Source of the DNA: an uncultured Prevotella sp.
Lineage (GTDB): Bacteria; Bacteroidota; Bacteroidia; Bacteroidales; Bacteroidaceae
DNA length: 64,000 nt
Assembly: GCA_944319795.1 (NCBI GenBank)
Contig: CALUFA010000006.1
Coordinates: 27,681-91,680 of the forward strand
Direction of reading: 5' to 3'
The position numbers and the translations under genes were made by a program. How positions within the stretch are numbered: the first letter of the stretch is position 1; each line of letters opens with the position of its first letter. Shown here one piece after another: positions 34,714 to 42,582 of the stretch. A model generated the notes under the pieces. The model was not told the DNA's origin, made no database searches, and saw nothing but the letters and a program-made list of their open reading frames with translations.

Positions 34714-35685
34714 TCAGAACAGCTTGCGTGTGATGCGCAGGTTGATTACGGGGAACACCTTGAATTTCTTAACCACGTCAACGTAGTCGCCTACGCTGTA
34801 CATTATGTTCTTAATGTCTTTCGTAAGGTTGGTTCCGTCGTGGGTTATAAGGTCGGGAGTGCCGCCCCATATCATTGCGCCGCACTCGAATCCGATGTTG
34901 TAGCGGTCGTCGTCCTTTATGATGCGGCCGGTGTATCCGAAGCCGAGATACGGCCTGAAGGCGTTCACCTTCATGTCGGCTTTCACCATTCCGTCCTTGT
35001 CAGGCTCCATAAGATACGGCGTGCCGTCTGACACGCGGTCGCCTACGCGCACGCCCATTCGTCCGTAGCCGAGGAACTTGTCCTCGATGTCAGGGTCGAG
35101 ATATACGTTGTCGCCGTAGATCGGTTCGCCCGAAAGAATCTTGTCGTAGAGGTTGTTGTATATGCCTACGGCGAGCAGCGACGGCATTTCCTCGGTCTTG
35201 TTGTAAGCCTTCGCCACTCTCGACGGGCCGGCGTAGAAGCCTGCCGTGAAGTGCCAGTTCTTGTTCTTGAAGGGGAACACGTCGACGAGCAGCTTGAAGT
35301 TCCAGAACGTCGGTTCGCCTTTCATCGCCACCTTGTCGTCGGTCTCGTAGCCGGTGAAGTTCTCGAGCATGTTCGCCATTTCGCCGAATTGCGTCGTAAT
35401 CCAGTTGCCGTCGTTGTCGTATCTTCCGCCTTCGATGAGGAAGTTCATCGTCGGTTTCACCTTCGGCATGAAGTCGAAACCAGTCCTCACCCTCACCATT
35501 TTGTGTACGTAAGAGGATACGTCGAAGCCTACGCCCGTAGAGCCGGCGTTGATAGACACTTCAAGGTTGTTGAGCGGCTTTATTGTTTTCGCCTCTCCTT
35601 CGTTGCCGGTTCCTGTTTGCGACATTGCCGGGAGTGCTATCGAGCATGCTGCCAGCAAGGCCAGCAAATGATGTCTTTTGCCCAT
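34714..35685 (-). CDS. Outer-membrane beta-barrel protein of unknown function
   Basis: 323 aa from the ATG at 35685 (MGKRHHLLALLAACSIALPAMSQ), a clear signal peptide ending about residue 23. The frame is open to 35781, but that would run through the promoter box. The mature part has alternating strands such as NLEVSINAGSTGVGFDVSSY, FTAGFYAG, NAFRPYLGFGYTGRI and YNIGFECGAMIWGG, and ends VFPVINLRITRKLF with a terminal Phe, as in outer-membrane barrels of about 8-14 strands. I do not recognise a named family. Single-gene unit between a bidirectional terminator and its own promoter. Confidence 0.78.
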   Translation of the reverse strand: MGKRHHLLALLAACSIALPAMSQTGTGNEGEAKTIKPLNNLEVSINAGSTGVGFDVSSYVHKMVRVRTGFDFMPKVKPTMNFLIEGGRYDNDGNWITTQFGEMANMLENFTGYETDDKVAMKGEPTFWNFKLLVDVFPFKNKNWHFTAGFYAGPSRVAKAYNKTEEMPSLLAVGIYNNLYDKILSGEPIYGDNVYLDPDIEDKFLGYGRMGVRVGDRVSDGTPYLMEPDKDGMVKADMKVNAFRPYLGFGYTGRIIKDDDRYNIGFECGAMIWGGTPDLITHDGTNLTKDIKNIMYSVGDYVDVVKKFKVFPVINLRITRKLF

Positions 35686-35728
35686 GTTTGCGGATTTTGT
35701 TAATTTAGGTTGTTGTCGTTTGTGTTTG

Positions 35729-35736
35729 CAAAAGTA
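35729..35736 (-). promoter_or_regulatory. -7 promoter box TACTTTTG for the outer-membrane protein gene
   Basis: Exact TAnnTTTG match on the minus strand, 44 bp before the ATG at 35685. Confidence 0.6.
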
Positions 35737-35888
35737 ATTAATAATATTTGAATAAACGGCTTTTTGGCGTGATTTCTGCATTTATGATGTGCATATCGGC
35801 ACTATTCGTGCCTTTTTTGGACGTGCGGACGACGTGAAATCAGATATGCCGCGTATCCCCTTCGCTTGCATGCAAAATACGGGCTGCC

Positions 35889-35978
35889 GGCCGAAAGGCG
35901 GCCTTCCGCATTCCGAAAGGTAACCTTTTACCCTGTAAAAGGCCGTCTTTTTGCGCCTAAAAGACGGCCTTTTGCAAC
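35889..35978. repeat. AAAGG/CCTTT fold-back repeat, copy 6
   Basis: GAAAGGCGGCCTTCC, GAAAGGTAACCTTTTA and AAAAGGCCGTCTTTTTGCGCC with AAAAGACGGCCTTTT. It lies between two divergent promoters, so it cannot be a terminator for either neighbour. The remainder of the 35737-36165 gap holds only the ftsX promoter region (TTACTTTG near 36127, one base short of consensus). Confidence 0.7.
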
Positions 35979-36165
35979 GTGTTGGCTATCAGTGTGTTAC
36001 GGTGCTTGTCTGCACCGGGGCCGGAAACGGCCGGAATGCGTCGGCGCATGGATGCGTATTTGGTATACTTACGGCCGATTCGCGTTAATAGTAGTTAAAG
36101 CGTTGCCTATGCGAACTTTTTTTTGTTACTTTGCAGCAAATTAGGTGTGTTATAGCCTTTAAGTA

Positions 36166-37044
36166 ATGGTTAAGAAGCAGAAAAAAGCCCGCGTCCGCCA
36201 CGGATTGCAGGGCATAACTTTATGTATAAGCACTGCGTTAGTGCTGATTTTGTTGGGAATGGTCGTGTTCTCCGTGCTTTCGGCGCGCAACCTGTCGGCA
36301 TACGTCAAGGAGAACCTTACCGTGACGATGATGCTCGGCGAGGACATAACCGACACCGAGGCGCGGCAGTTGTGCGGAGAGCTGCGCAAGCAGGACTACA
36401 TAGGCCACATTACATATATAAGTAAGGAACAGGCGCTGAAGGAACAGACCGAGGCTATGGGCACCGACCCGAGCGAATTTCTCGGCATGAACCCCTTCGT
36501 GGCCTCGGTAGAGCTGCAACTGAAGGCGCAATACGCCAACACCGACTCGCTAAGGTGGATTGCGAAGAACCTTAAGAGCGACAAGCGCGTTACCGACATA
36601 ACCTATCCCCAAGACTTGATGGACAGCGTGAACCGCAACCTTAACAAGATAAACCTCGTGTTGCTCGTGCTCGCCGTGCTGCTTACGTGCGTGTCGTTCT
36701 CGCTCATCAACAACACGGTCAGGCTCGGGATGTACGCCCGCCGCTTCACCATACACACGATGAAGCTGGTCGGTGCGTCGTGGGGATTCATCCGAAGGCC
36801 CTTCGTGCGCAACGCCATAGGCATAGGCGTGCTTGCCGCCGTGATAGCCGACGCCGCTCTTGCCGCTGGCATATACGTGCTGTATAGCTACGAGCCGGGG
36901 GTTATGACGGTGGTTACGTGGCAGGTGATGGCCGTGACGGGCGCTTCTGTGTTCCTCTTCGGAGTGCTCATAACGCTGCTGTGCGCGTATGTTTCGGTCA
37001 ACAAGTTCCTGCGCATGAAGGCCGGAGACCTGTATAAAATCTGA
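36166..37044 (+). CDS. ftsX: Cell division protein FtsX
   Basis: 292 aa, usual length. First membrane helix about 20-42 (LCISTALVLILLGMVVFSVL), an extracytoplasmic domain about 43-165 with LTVTMMLGEDITDTEARQL and YISKEQAL, then three helices from about 168 to the C terminus (LVLLVLAVLLTCVSFSLINNT; RNAIGIGVLAAV; VTGASVFLFGVLITLLCAYV). FtsX pairs with the ATPase FtsE to activate cell-wall hydrolases at the division site. ftsE is not adjacent, as is common in this phylum. It heads a group ftsX-DUF3098-uppP-truB-queA-folK, which is conserved in Bacteroidales from memory. Confidence 0.92.
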   Translation: MVKKQKKARVRHGLQGITLCISTALVLILLGMVVFSVLSARNLSAYVKENLTVTMMLGEDITDTEARQLCGELRKQDYIGHITYISKEQALKEQTEAMGTDPSEFLGMNPFVASVELQLKAQYANTDSLRWIAKNLKSDKRVTDITYPQDLMDSVNRNLNKINLVLLVLAVLLTCVSFSLINNTVRLGMYARRFTIHTMKLVGASWGFIRRPFVRNAIGIGVLAAVIADAALAAGIYVLYSYEPGVMTVVTWQVMAVTGASVFLFGVLITLLCAYVSVNKFLRMKAGDLYKI

Positions 37045-37099
37045 CAAACGGATTTTGGATCGGCAATTAAAAAGTAACAATTAAACACCGCGGCAGCGC

Positions 37100-37250
37100 A
37101 GGCCCGGCAGCTTCAAGGCAAATCTCCTTGTCCGCTCAGATTTGAATAGAATAAACAAAATAATAATTAAACATTGTGGCAGTGAGTAGGTCCGGCAGTT
37201 TCAAGGCAAATCTCCTTGTCTGCTTGTCTCTGTGAACTTGTCAACTTAAT
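37100..37250. repeat. Duplicated GACAAG-type repeat between ftsX and the DUF3098 gene
   Basis: The segment TTCAAGGCAAATCTCCTTGTC occurs twice (about 37111 and 37200), each after GGCAG...GG(C/T)CCGGCAG, about 89 bp apart. It shares CAAATCTCCTTGTCTGCTTG with the copies at 15650 and 34030. Confidence 0.6.
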
Positions 37251-37257
37251 TTTAAAC

Positions 37258-37530
37258 ATGGATAGAAGAAATTTTGCTTTCGACCGTATGAACTTCATTC
37301 TCCTTGCAGTGGGAATGGTTGTGGTAATCATTGGTTTCATTCTTATGAGCGGCGGAGGGACCGAGGACGGATCTTTCAACCCTGAAATCTTCAGCCCCAT
37401 GCGCATAAAAGTGGCCCCGGCCGTGTGCTTCATAGGCTTCGCCTCGATGGTTTACGCCATCATCCGTAAGCCGAAGGACGACTATTCAGACGGCGTTGAG
37501 AACGTGAATAACGAAAAGGAAAATAACTAA
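37258..37530 (+). CDS. DUF3098 small membrane protein
   Basis: 90 aa from the ATG at 37258 (MDRRNFAFDRMNF); the longer frame from 37216 begins in repeat sequence. Two membrane helices: about 12-30 (ILLAVGMVVVIIGFILMSGG) and 53-68 (VAPAVCFIGFASMVYAII), with the GG-x-F-NPEIFSPMR-type linker between. This matches DUF3098, a Bacteroidetes family of unknown function found between ftsX and uppP. Its place suggests a role in the envelope or division, which is inference. uppP begins 20 bp later. Confidence 0.85.
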   Translation: MDRRNFAFDRMNFILLAVGMVVVIIGFILMSGGGTEDGSFNPEIFSPMRIKVAPAVCFIGFASMVYAIIRKPKDDYSDGVENVNNEKENN

Positions 37531-37550
37531 AGCAATTAACTGACAGACTT

Positions 37551-38390
37551 ATGGATTTACTCGAAACCGTCATCATAGCCATCGTTGAAGGCCTGACGGA
37601 GTTCCTGCCCGTATCTTCCACCGGGCACATGATTATAGCGCAAAGCCTTCTCGGCGTCGAGAGCACGCCGTTCGTCAAGGCTTTCACGGTGATAATACAG
37701 TTCGGCGCCATTCTTTCGGTGATCTGCCTTTACTGGAAACGCTTCTTCTATCCCAACGCCGAGAGCCGGGGCAAGTCGTATTGGCGCGCCATGTACGACT
37801 TCTACGCGCGCCTCGTGGTCGGCGTGCTGCCGGCCGTCGTGCTCGGCTTGGCGTTCAACGACTTCATCGAGTCAAACCTCGGCAATGTGCAGCTCGTGGC
37901 CTGGATGCTCATCATAGGCGGAGTGTTCATGCTCTTCTGCGACCGCATATTCAACAAGGGCAGCGAGGACACCAAGCTGACTTACAAGCGCGCCCTGATA
38001 ATCGGCTTCATACAGTGCATCTCGATGATACCCGGCGTGTCGCGCTCGATGTCGACTATCGTCGGCGGAATGTCGCAGCGGCTCACCCGCAAGGCCGCCG
38101 CCGAGTTCTCGTTCTTCCTCGCCGTGCCCACGATGCTCGGCGCTACGTGTCTCGAACTGTTCAAGATGCTCACCCACGGCGACGGCTCCATCCTCGCCCA
38201 GGGCAACAACCTCGAGATGCTCATCATAGGTTCGGTCGTGGCGTTCATCGTAGCCATACTCGCCATAAAGTTCTTCATCAACTACGTTACGAAGTACGGT
38301 TTCGCAGCGTTCGGCTGGTACCGCATAATCGTAGGCTTGGTAATAATCATCTGCACGCTGTGCGGCGTAGAGATGAAAATGACTGACTGA
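37551..38390 (+). CDS. uppP: Undecaprenyl-diphosphatase (UppP/BacA)
   Basis: 279 aa, usual length, about eight hydrophobic segments. The active-site motifs are present: EGLTEFLPVSSTGHMI at 14-29 with the catalytic Glu residues, and PGVSRSMSTIVGG at about 164-176 with the key Ser and Arg. It removes a phosphate from undecaprenyl pyrophosphate so the carrier lipid can be reused for peptidoglycan and surface-glycan export, and it gives tolerance to bacitracin. The truB start lies 6 bp after its stop codon, so the two are surely cotranscribed. Confidence 0.95.
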   Translation: MDLLETVIIAIVEGLTEFLPVSSTGHMIIAQSLLGVESTPFVKAFTVIIQFGAILSVICLYWKRFFYPNAESRGKSYWRAMYDFYARLVVGVLPAVVLGLAFNDFIESNLGNVQLVAWMLIIGGVFMLFCDRIFNKGSEDTKLTYKRALIIGFIQCISMIPGVSRSMSTIVGGMSQRLTRKAAAEFSFFLAVPTMLGATCLELFKMLTHGDGSILAQGNNLEMLIIGSVVAFIVAILAIKFFINYVTKYGFAAFGWYRIIVGLVIIICTLCGVEMKMTD

Positions 38391-38396
38391 CGGCCG

Positions 38397-39122
38397 ATGA
38401 ACTTCCACGAAGGAGAGATAATATGCCTTGACAAGCCTTACCGCATGTCAAGTTTCGGAGCGTTGGCCCGTGTGCGCTACCTTATTTCGCAGAAACTCGG
38501 CGTGAAGCGTATGAAGACCGGCCACGCCGGAACGCTCGACCCGCTGGCCACCGGCGTGCTTATCCTCTGCACGGGGCGCGCCACCAAGCGCATCGAGGAA
38601 CTTCAGTCGCACACAAAGGAATACACGGCCACGCTGCAGCTCGGCGCCACCACCGCCAGCTTCGACATGGAGCACCCCGTCGACGCGACGTATCCCACGG
38701 AGCATATCACGCTCCCCCTGATAGAGGAAACGCTCAAGCGCTTCGTCGGCGAGATACAGCAAGTGCCCCCGGCTTACTCGGCCTGCAAGGTGAACGGCGA
38801 CCGCGCCTACCACCTTATGCGCAAAGGCCGCGACGTGGAGCTTAAGCCCAAGACGCTGAAAATCGACGAGATAGAGCTTACGTCGTTCTCGCCGGAGCTG
38901 ATGCAGATGTCCATTCGAGTGGTATGCGGCAAGGGAACGTACATCCGCGCGCTTGCCCGCGACATAGGGCAGGCCCTCGGCAGCGGCGCTTACCTTACCG
39001 CCCTGCGGCGCACGAGGGTGGGGGACATACGCGTGGAAGACTGCGTTACGCTCGACGATTTCCCCCAGTGGCTCGACAAACAGACAATAGAAGACATAAT
39101 AACGGAGGAGAACAAAATATGA
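38397..39122 (+). CDS. truB: tRNA pseudouridine(55) synthase
   Basis: 241 aa, shorter than E. coli TruB (314 aa), as usual in this phylum because the C-terminal PUA-like domain is reduced. The catalytic Asp48 lies in TGHAGTLDPLATGVL. Also seen are KEYTATLQLGATTASFDMEH, QVPPAYSACKVNGDRAY and GTYIRALARDIGQALGSGAYL. It makes pseudouridine 55 in the T loop of tRNAs. Its TGA stop overlaps the queA ATG (ATGA at 39119-39122), which implies coupled translation. Confidence 0.95.
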   Translation: MNFHEGEIICLDKPYRMSSFGALARVRYLISQKLGVKRMKTGHAGTLDPLATGVLILCTGRATKRIEELQSHTKEYTATLQLGATTASFDMEHPVDATYPTEHITLPLIEETLKRFVGEIQQVPPAYSACKVNGDRAYHLMRKGRDVELKPKTLKIDEIELTSFSPELMQMSIRVVCGKGTYIRALARDIGQALGSGAYLTALRRTRVGDIRVEDCVTLDDFPQWLDKQTIEDIITEENKI

Positions 39123-40237
39123 AACTGTCACAATTTAAGTTTAAGTTGCCCGAGGAGCAGATCGCCCTCAATCCGCCGTACCACCGCGACGAGTGCCGGC
39201 TGATGGTGTTGCACCGTGTGTCAGGGAAGATAGACATGTACAAGACGGACGACAAGGGTGAGCCTTTGAAGGATAAGGACGGCAACCCCGAGTATCTCGA
39301 TTTCCGCAATGTGCTCGACTATTTCGACGAGGGCGACGCTTTCATCTTCAACGATACGAAGGTGTTCCCGGCGCGTCTTTACGGCACGAAGGAGAAGACC
39401 GACGCAAAGATAGAGGTGTTCCTCTTGCGCGAATTGAACGAGGAGATGCGCCTTTGGGACGTTCTTGTTGAGCCTGCCCGTAAGATACGCATAGGCAACA
39501 AGCTGTTTTTCGACGACAGCGGGACGATGGTGGCAGAGGTGATTGACAACACTACGAGCCGCGGACGCACGCTGCGCTTCCTCTACGACTGTCCGCATGA
39601 CGAGTTCAAGCGCGACCTTTACGCCCTCGGCGAGGCTCCGCTGCCGCATTATATAGTAGACCGCCGTCCGGCAACTCCCGAAGACTTGGACGACTTCCAG
39701 TGCATTTTCGCCAAGAACGAGGGCGCCGTCACCGCTCCGGCCTCCGGCCTTCACTTCAGCCGCGAGCTGATGAAGCGCATGGAGATAAAGGGCATCGAGT
39801 TCGCTTTCATCACGTTGCATTGCGCCTTAGGCAACTTCCACGACATCGAGGTGGAAGACCTTACGAAGCATAAGATGGACTCCGAGCAGATGTTCATAGG
39901 CGCGGAAGCCTGCAAGACGGTGAACGACGCCAAGCTCTCCGGCCACCATGTGTGCGCCGTAGGAACGAGTGTTGCTAAGGCTACGGAGACCGCCGTAGGC
40001 ACCGACAAGCTGCTGAAAGAGTACGAGGGCTGGACTAACAAGTTCATCTTCCCCCCGTATGAGTTCGGCGTGGCCGACTCGATGATAGCCAACTTCTACC
40101 ATCCTCTCTCGCCGCTGCTCATGTCCACCGCCGCGTTCGGCGGCTACGAGCTTGTAATGGAGGCTTACGACATGGCCGTGAAGAACGGTTACAAGTTCGG
40201 CTGCTACGGCGACGCGCTGCTTATTGTCAACGACTAA
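39119..40237 (+). CDS. queA: S-adenosylmethionine:tRNA ribosyltransferase-isomerase
   Basis: 372 aa from the ATG at 39119, which overlaps the truB stop by four bases. The frame runs back to 38924 inside truB, but MKLSQFKFKLPEEQIA is the family's normal beginning. Motifs: FNDTKVFPARLYG, VTAPASGLHFSRELM, and the C-terminal FIFPPYEF with NFYHPLSPLLMSTAAFGG. QueA transfers the ribosyl part of SAM to preQ1 in tRNA to give epoxyqueuosine. It is slightly longer than E. coli QueA (356 aa) because of a short charged insertion (DDKGEPLKDKDGNPEY). Confidence 0.95.
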   Translation: MKLSQFKFKLPEEQIALNPPYHRDECRLMVLHRVSGKIDMYKTDDKGEPLKDKDGNPEYLDFRNVLDYFDEGDAFIFNDTKVFPARLYGTKEKTDAKIEVFLLRELNEEMRLWDVLVEPARKIRIGNKLFFDDSGTMVAEVIDNTTSRGRTLRFLYDCPHDEFKRDLYALGEAPLPHYIVDRRPATPEDLDDFQCIFAKNEGAVTAPASGLHFSRELMKRMEIKGIEFAFITLHCALGNFHDIEVEDLTKHKMDSEQMFIGAEACKTVNDAKLSGHHVCAVGTSVAKATETAVGTDKLLKEYEGWTNKFIFPPYEFGVADSMIANFYHPLSPLLMSTAAFGGYELVMEAYDMAVKNGYKFGCYGDALLIVND

Positions 40238-40239
40238 AT

Positions 40240-40332
40240 GAAGTGAAAAGTGAAAAACGAAAAGTGAAGAATCCATTACCTTCCACATGGCATTTGGTTT
40301 TTTCACTTTTCATTTTTAATTTTTAACTTAAC
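40240..40332. repeat. AAAAGTGAAAA inverted repeat between queA and folK
   Basis: Units of AAGTGAAAAGTG/AAAAACGAAAAGTGAAG face TTTTTTCACTTTTCATTTTT across a loop with CCACATGG. It resembles the larger copy at 62277-62427. Confidence 0.5.
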
Positions 40333-40335
40333 GAA

Positions 40336-40743
40336 GTGCACACCGTTTATCTTGGTTTAGGCTCCAACCTCGGCGACCGCCGTGGCAACATATCCGCCGC
40401 CGTAAGGCTTTTGGGCGAGCGGGTGGGGCGTGTAGTGCGCGTAAGCAGTATGTTTGAGACCGAGCCGTGGGGCTTCACGTCGGCCAATATGTTCGTCAAC
40501 GCCGCCGTGTGTGTGGAGACTTCGCTCAGTCCGCGCGGAGTTCTTGAGGCGACGCAGGCCATAGAGCGCGAGATGGGGCGCACGGAGAAGTCTGTCGACG
40601 GGCGTTATCACGACCGCACGATAGATATCGACATCCTGCTTTACGACGACCTTCACGTCGACGAGCCCGATCTAAAGATACCCCATCCGCTGATGCGCGA
40701 GCGCGAGTTCGTCATGCGTCCGCTCGGCGAGATACTCGATTGA
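40336..40743 (+). CDS. folK: 2-amino-4-hydroxy-6-hydroxymethyldihydropteridine pyrophosphokinase
   Basis: 135 aa; the start is GTG at 40336, chosen because VYLGLGSNLGDR is at the family's N terminus and there is no upstream in-frame ATG after the repeat. Motifs: GLGSNLGDRRGNI, FETEPWG, FVNAAVCVET, and the active-site RYHDRTIDIDILLYDD followed by IPHPLMREREFVMRPL. Slightly shorter than E. coli HPPK (159 aa). It transfers pyrophosphate from ATP in folate synthesis. It closes the uppP-truB-queA group. Confidence 0.93.
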   Translation: MHTVYLGLGSNLGDRRGNISAAVRLLGERVGRVVRVSSMFETEPWGFTSANMFVNAAVCVETSLSPRGVLEATQAIEREMGRTEKSVDGRYHDRTIDIDILLYDDLHVDEPDLKIPHPLMREREFVMRPLGEILD

Positions 40744-40767
40744 GATATTGATAAAACCGGTATTATT

Positions 40768-41055
40768 ATGGAAAACGACACAGAAAACAAAGGGGCATTG
40801 ATCGATTGGGACGACGTTTCAAGTTTAGCGTTTGGTTTTATCGGAGTGATTACCTTCGCGTTAAACCATAAAGCTGACGCAGAGCCGTGGATGTTTGTTG
40901 CCGTAGGGCTTGTTTTTATACTGCTTTGCGCATTTGAGATAGTTTGTTATATGCGGCATACCGGCGGCAAGCGCCGTAGAAGGAATGTCGCAATCAAAGT
41001 CGCCGGAATATTTCTCGCGGTAGGATACATCCTTCATTATGTGTCAGGTAGTTAG
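40768..41055 (+). CDS. Small membrane protein of unknown function (95 aa)
   Basis: ATG at 40768. Three hydrophobic segments are visible: about 18-34 (SLAFGFIGVITFALN), 42-62 (WMFVAVGLVFILLCAFEIVCY) and 75-92 (VAIKVAGIFLAVGYILHYV), with a basic loop (GGKRRRRN) between the last two. I do not recognise the family. It lies 24 bp after folK and 35 bp before a second small membrane protein of similar size and layout, so the two may be cotranscribed. Confidence 0.6.
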   Translation: MENDTENKGALIDWDDVSSLAFGFIGVITFALNHKADAEPWMFVAVGLVFILLCAFEIVCYMRHTGGKRRRRNVAIKVAGIFLAVGYILHYVSGS

Positions 41056-41090
41056 CCTGTTGTTTGTCGAACCTTGTACAATTGGACGCC

Positions 41091-41354
41091 ATGCGCAAAT
41101 TATTTGATAAGGAAAAAGTATTGGATTGGTTGCTCGTTTCGTCGTATATTTTCGTCGGATTGGAGTATTTCACTATACCGGCGTGGTTCGGTCAAGCGCC
41201 TTACTTGGCCGTGGCTGCCTTGACCGCTCTTGTCGGATTGTTCTGCGTGGCGTTGTCTTTAGCGTGCCGCGACCGTTTGAAAAGTCCCCGTTTCGTCATG
41301 TCGGCCGTCCTTCTTGTCGGAGCGTTGCTGTTTTTGGCGTTGCCGTTCGCGTAG
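41091..41354 (+). CDS. Small membrane protein of unknown function (87 aa)
   Basis: ATG at 41091 (MRKLFDKEKVLDWLL); a TTG at 41064 is a less likely earlier start. Three hydrophobic segments: about 12-28, 36-55 (YLAVAALTALVGLFCVALSL) and 68-86 (FVMSAVLLVGALLFLALPF), with a charged CRDRLKSPR loop. No family recognised. It resembles its upstream neighbour in size and layout but not clearly in sequence. Confidence 0.5.
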   Translation: MRKLFDKEKVLDWLLVSSYIFVGLEYFTIPAWFGQAPYLAVAALTALVGLFCVALSLACRDRLKSPRFVMSAVLLVGALLFLALPFA

Positions 41355-41441
41355 GCATGTGTGCTTGTTGGGTCGATGCGGAAGTATGGGGCGTATTCGG
41401 TTGATGCTAAGTTGCCGGTTTAACCATTTCTTATAAATACA

Positions 41442-41480
41442 AAAGCGCCGAACCGGCAAATGCCCGTTCGGCGCTTTAAG
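41442..41480 (-). terminator. Rho-independent terminator of rpsO
   Basis: AAAGCGCCGAAC pairs perfectly with GTTCGGCGCTTT. It lies about 35 bp past the rpsO stop and, being symmetric, could also end transcripts from the plus strand. Confidence 0.85.
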
Positions 41481-41512
41481 TTTTCTTTAAGCTATTCTTC
41501 TTACGTTTCCGC

Positions 41513-41782
41513 TTAACGGCGCAGGCCGAGAGCCTTGATGATTGCACGGTAGCGGTTGATGTCGCGCTTGTACAGATAGTCCAAAAGGCGGCGGCGCTTG
41601 CCGACGAGGATTGTCAGCGAACGCTGTGTTACGTGGTCCTTGTGGTTCTTCTTGAGGTGCTCCGTCAAGTGGGCAATACGGTATGAGAACAGTGCTATCT
41701 GGCTCTCTGCCGAGCCGGTATCAGTGTTAGACGTTCCGTACTTGCCGAAGATTTCCTGTTTCTTAGCTGAATCTAAATACAT
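41513..41782 (-). CDS. rpsO: Small ribosomal subunit protein uS15
   Basis: 89 aa, same as E. coli S15. Family landmarks: SAESQIALFSYRIAHLTEHL, KDHVTQRSLTILVGKRRRLLDYL and the terminal YRAIIKALGLRR. It binds 16S rRNA helices 20-22 early in assembly of the small-subunit platform. Single-gene unit with a consensus promoter at 41890-41897 and a strong terminator. Autoregulation at the leader is known for rpsO in other bacteria; the leader here (41783-41889) shows no structure I can assign. Confidence 0.96.
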   Translation of the reverse strand: MYLDSAKKQEIFGKYGTSNTDTGSAESQIALFSYRIAHLTEHLKKNHKDHVTQRSLTILVGKRRRLLDYLYKRDINRYRAIIKALGLRR

Positions 41783-41889
41783 TTGTTTGTGATTGATTAA
41801 AAGTTTTAAATTACATCCTTCGGTCGGCTTTACGCCTCAATCACGGGCGCGGCCGTCGTCGAATGCATCGGATTTTCCGAAATCGGATG

Positions 41890-41897
41890 CAAAGGTA
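41890..41897 (-). promoter_or_regulatory. -7 promoter box TACCTTTG for rpsO
   Basis: Exact TAnnTTTG match on the minus strand, about 108 bp before the rpsO ATG. Confidence 0.6.
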
Positions 41898-42192
41898 CGA
41901 CATTAAATGAAAATTGAAAAATGAAAAATGAAAAATCTGTCGGCGTGCAAGTGTTTTTTAACATTCGGCTTTTTGTAAAACCATATAACGCAAAACTTAC
42001 GCCTAACGTTTTGCTGCGGCATGGCGAAAAGACGTGACACATTGATTTACGTTGACGCTCCGTGGCAGCGTTATTTGGCCAAACAAAACTTTCCGGCGGA
42101 GATAACGCACGTAGAAGTGTGCAAAGTTAAAACGCGAGACGCCAATACCTTACACATGTGCACGCGTGATTTGTGTAATAAATCGGCGCGGA

Positions 42193-42350
42193 AAACGGTG
42201 CGAAAGGCCGTGTTTTGCAACGCTAAAAGCCGTCAATGCGGCATGAAGCGGCGACCTTCGTGCCTGCGATAAGCGCTCAATTCGCATTGAAAAGGCAGCC
42301 TTTGGCAGGACGAAAGGCTGTGAACGGCATTGCCAAAGGCCGTTTGCAGC
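42193..42350. repeat. AAAGG/CCTTT fold-back repeat, copy 7 (degenerate)
   Basis: Looser copy: AAAAGGCAGCCTTTGGC, GAAAGGCTGTGAACGGC and CCAAAGGCCGTTTGC units, with GGAAAACGGTGCGAAAGGCC at the left. It lies between divergent rpsO and typA promoters. Confidence 0.5.
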
Positions 42351-42550
42351 CATGCCGTTTTCTATTTCACGATAAACTGTTGACTTTCTTCCGTTGACAC
42401 ATTGATACCGTTTCGTGTTGTTATCATGGCTTTTTGACATTGCGGACTATTTGCGCCGACAGGGCGTAATGCAATATTACAAAATGCTGAAAACGGCCTG
42501 CGAATCAGTACATTTTTAATTTTTAATTTTTAATTTTTAATTTAATATAC

Positions 42551-42558
42551 TACCTTTG
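42551..42558 (+). promoter_or_regulatory. -7 promoter box TACCTTTG for typA
   Basis: Exact TAnnTTTG match, 25 bp before the typA ATG. Confidence 0.65.
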
Positions 42559-42582
42559 CACCCGATTTTATAAGGTATTAGT

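Larger units (their letters stand above)
41783..42550. other. Intergenic region between rpsO and typA
   Basis: It holds the rpsO promoter, the AAAGG/CCTTT repeat at 42193-42350 and, just before the typA box, four tandem TTTTTAA units (42514-42542). The 83-codon plus-strand frame at 42021-42272 overlaps the repeat and looks random. No other gene is seen. Confidence 0.45.

Noticed and set aside
42021-42272. 83-codon plus-strand frame between rpsO and typA
   Set aside because: Overlaps a degenerate fold-back repeat, lacks a promoter box and has no recognisable composition or family.
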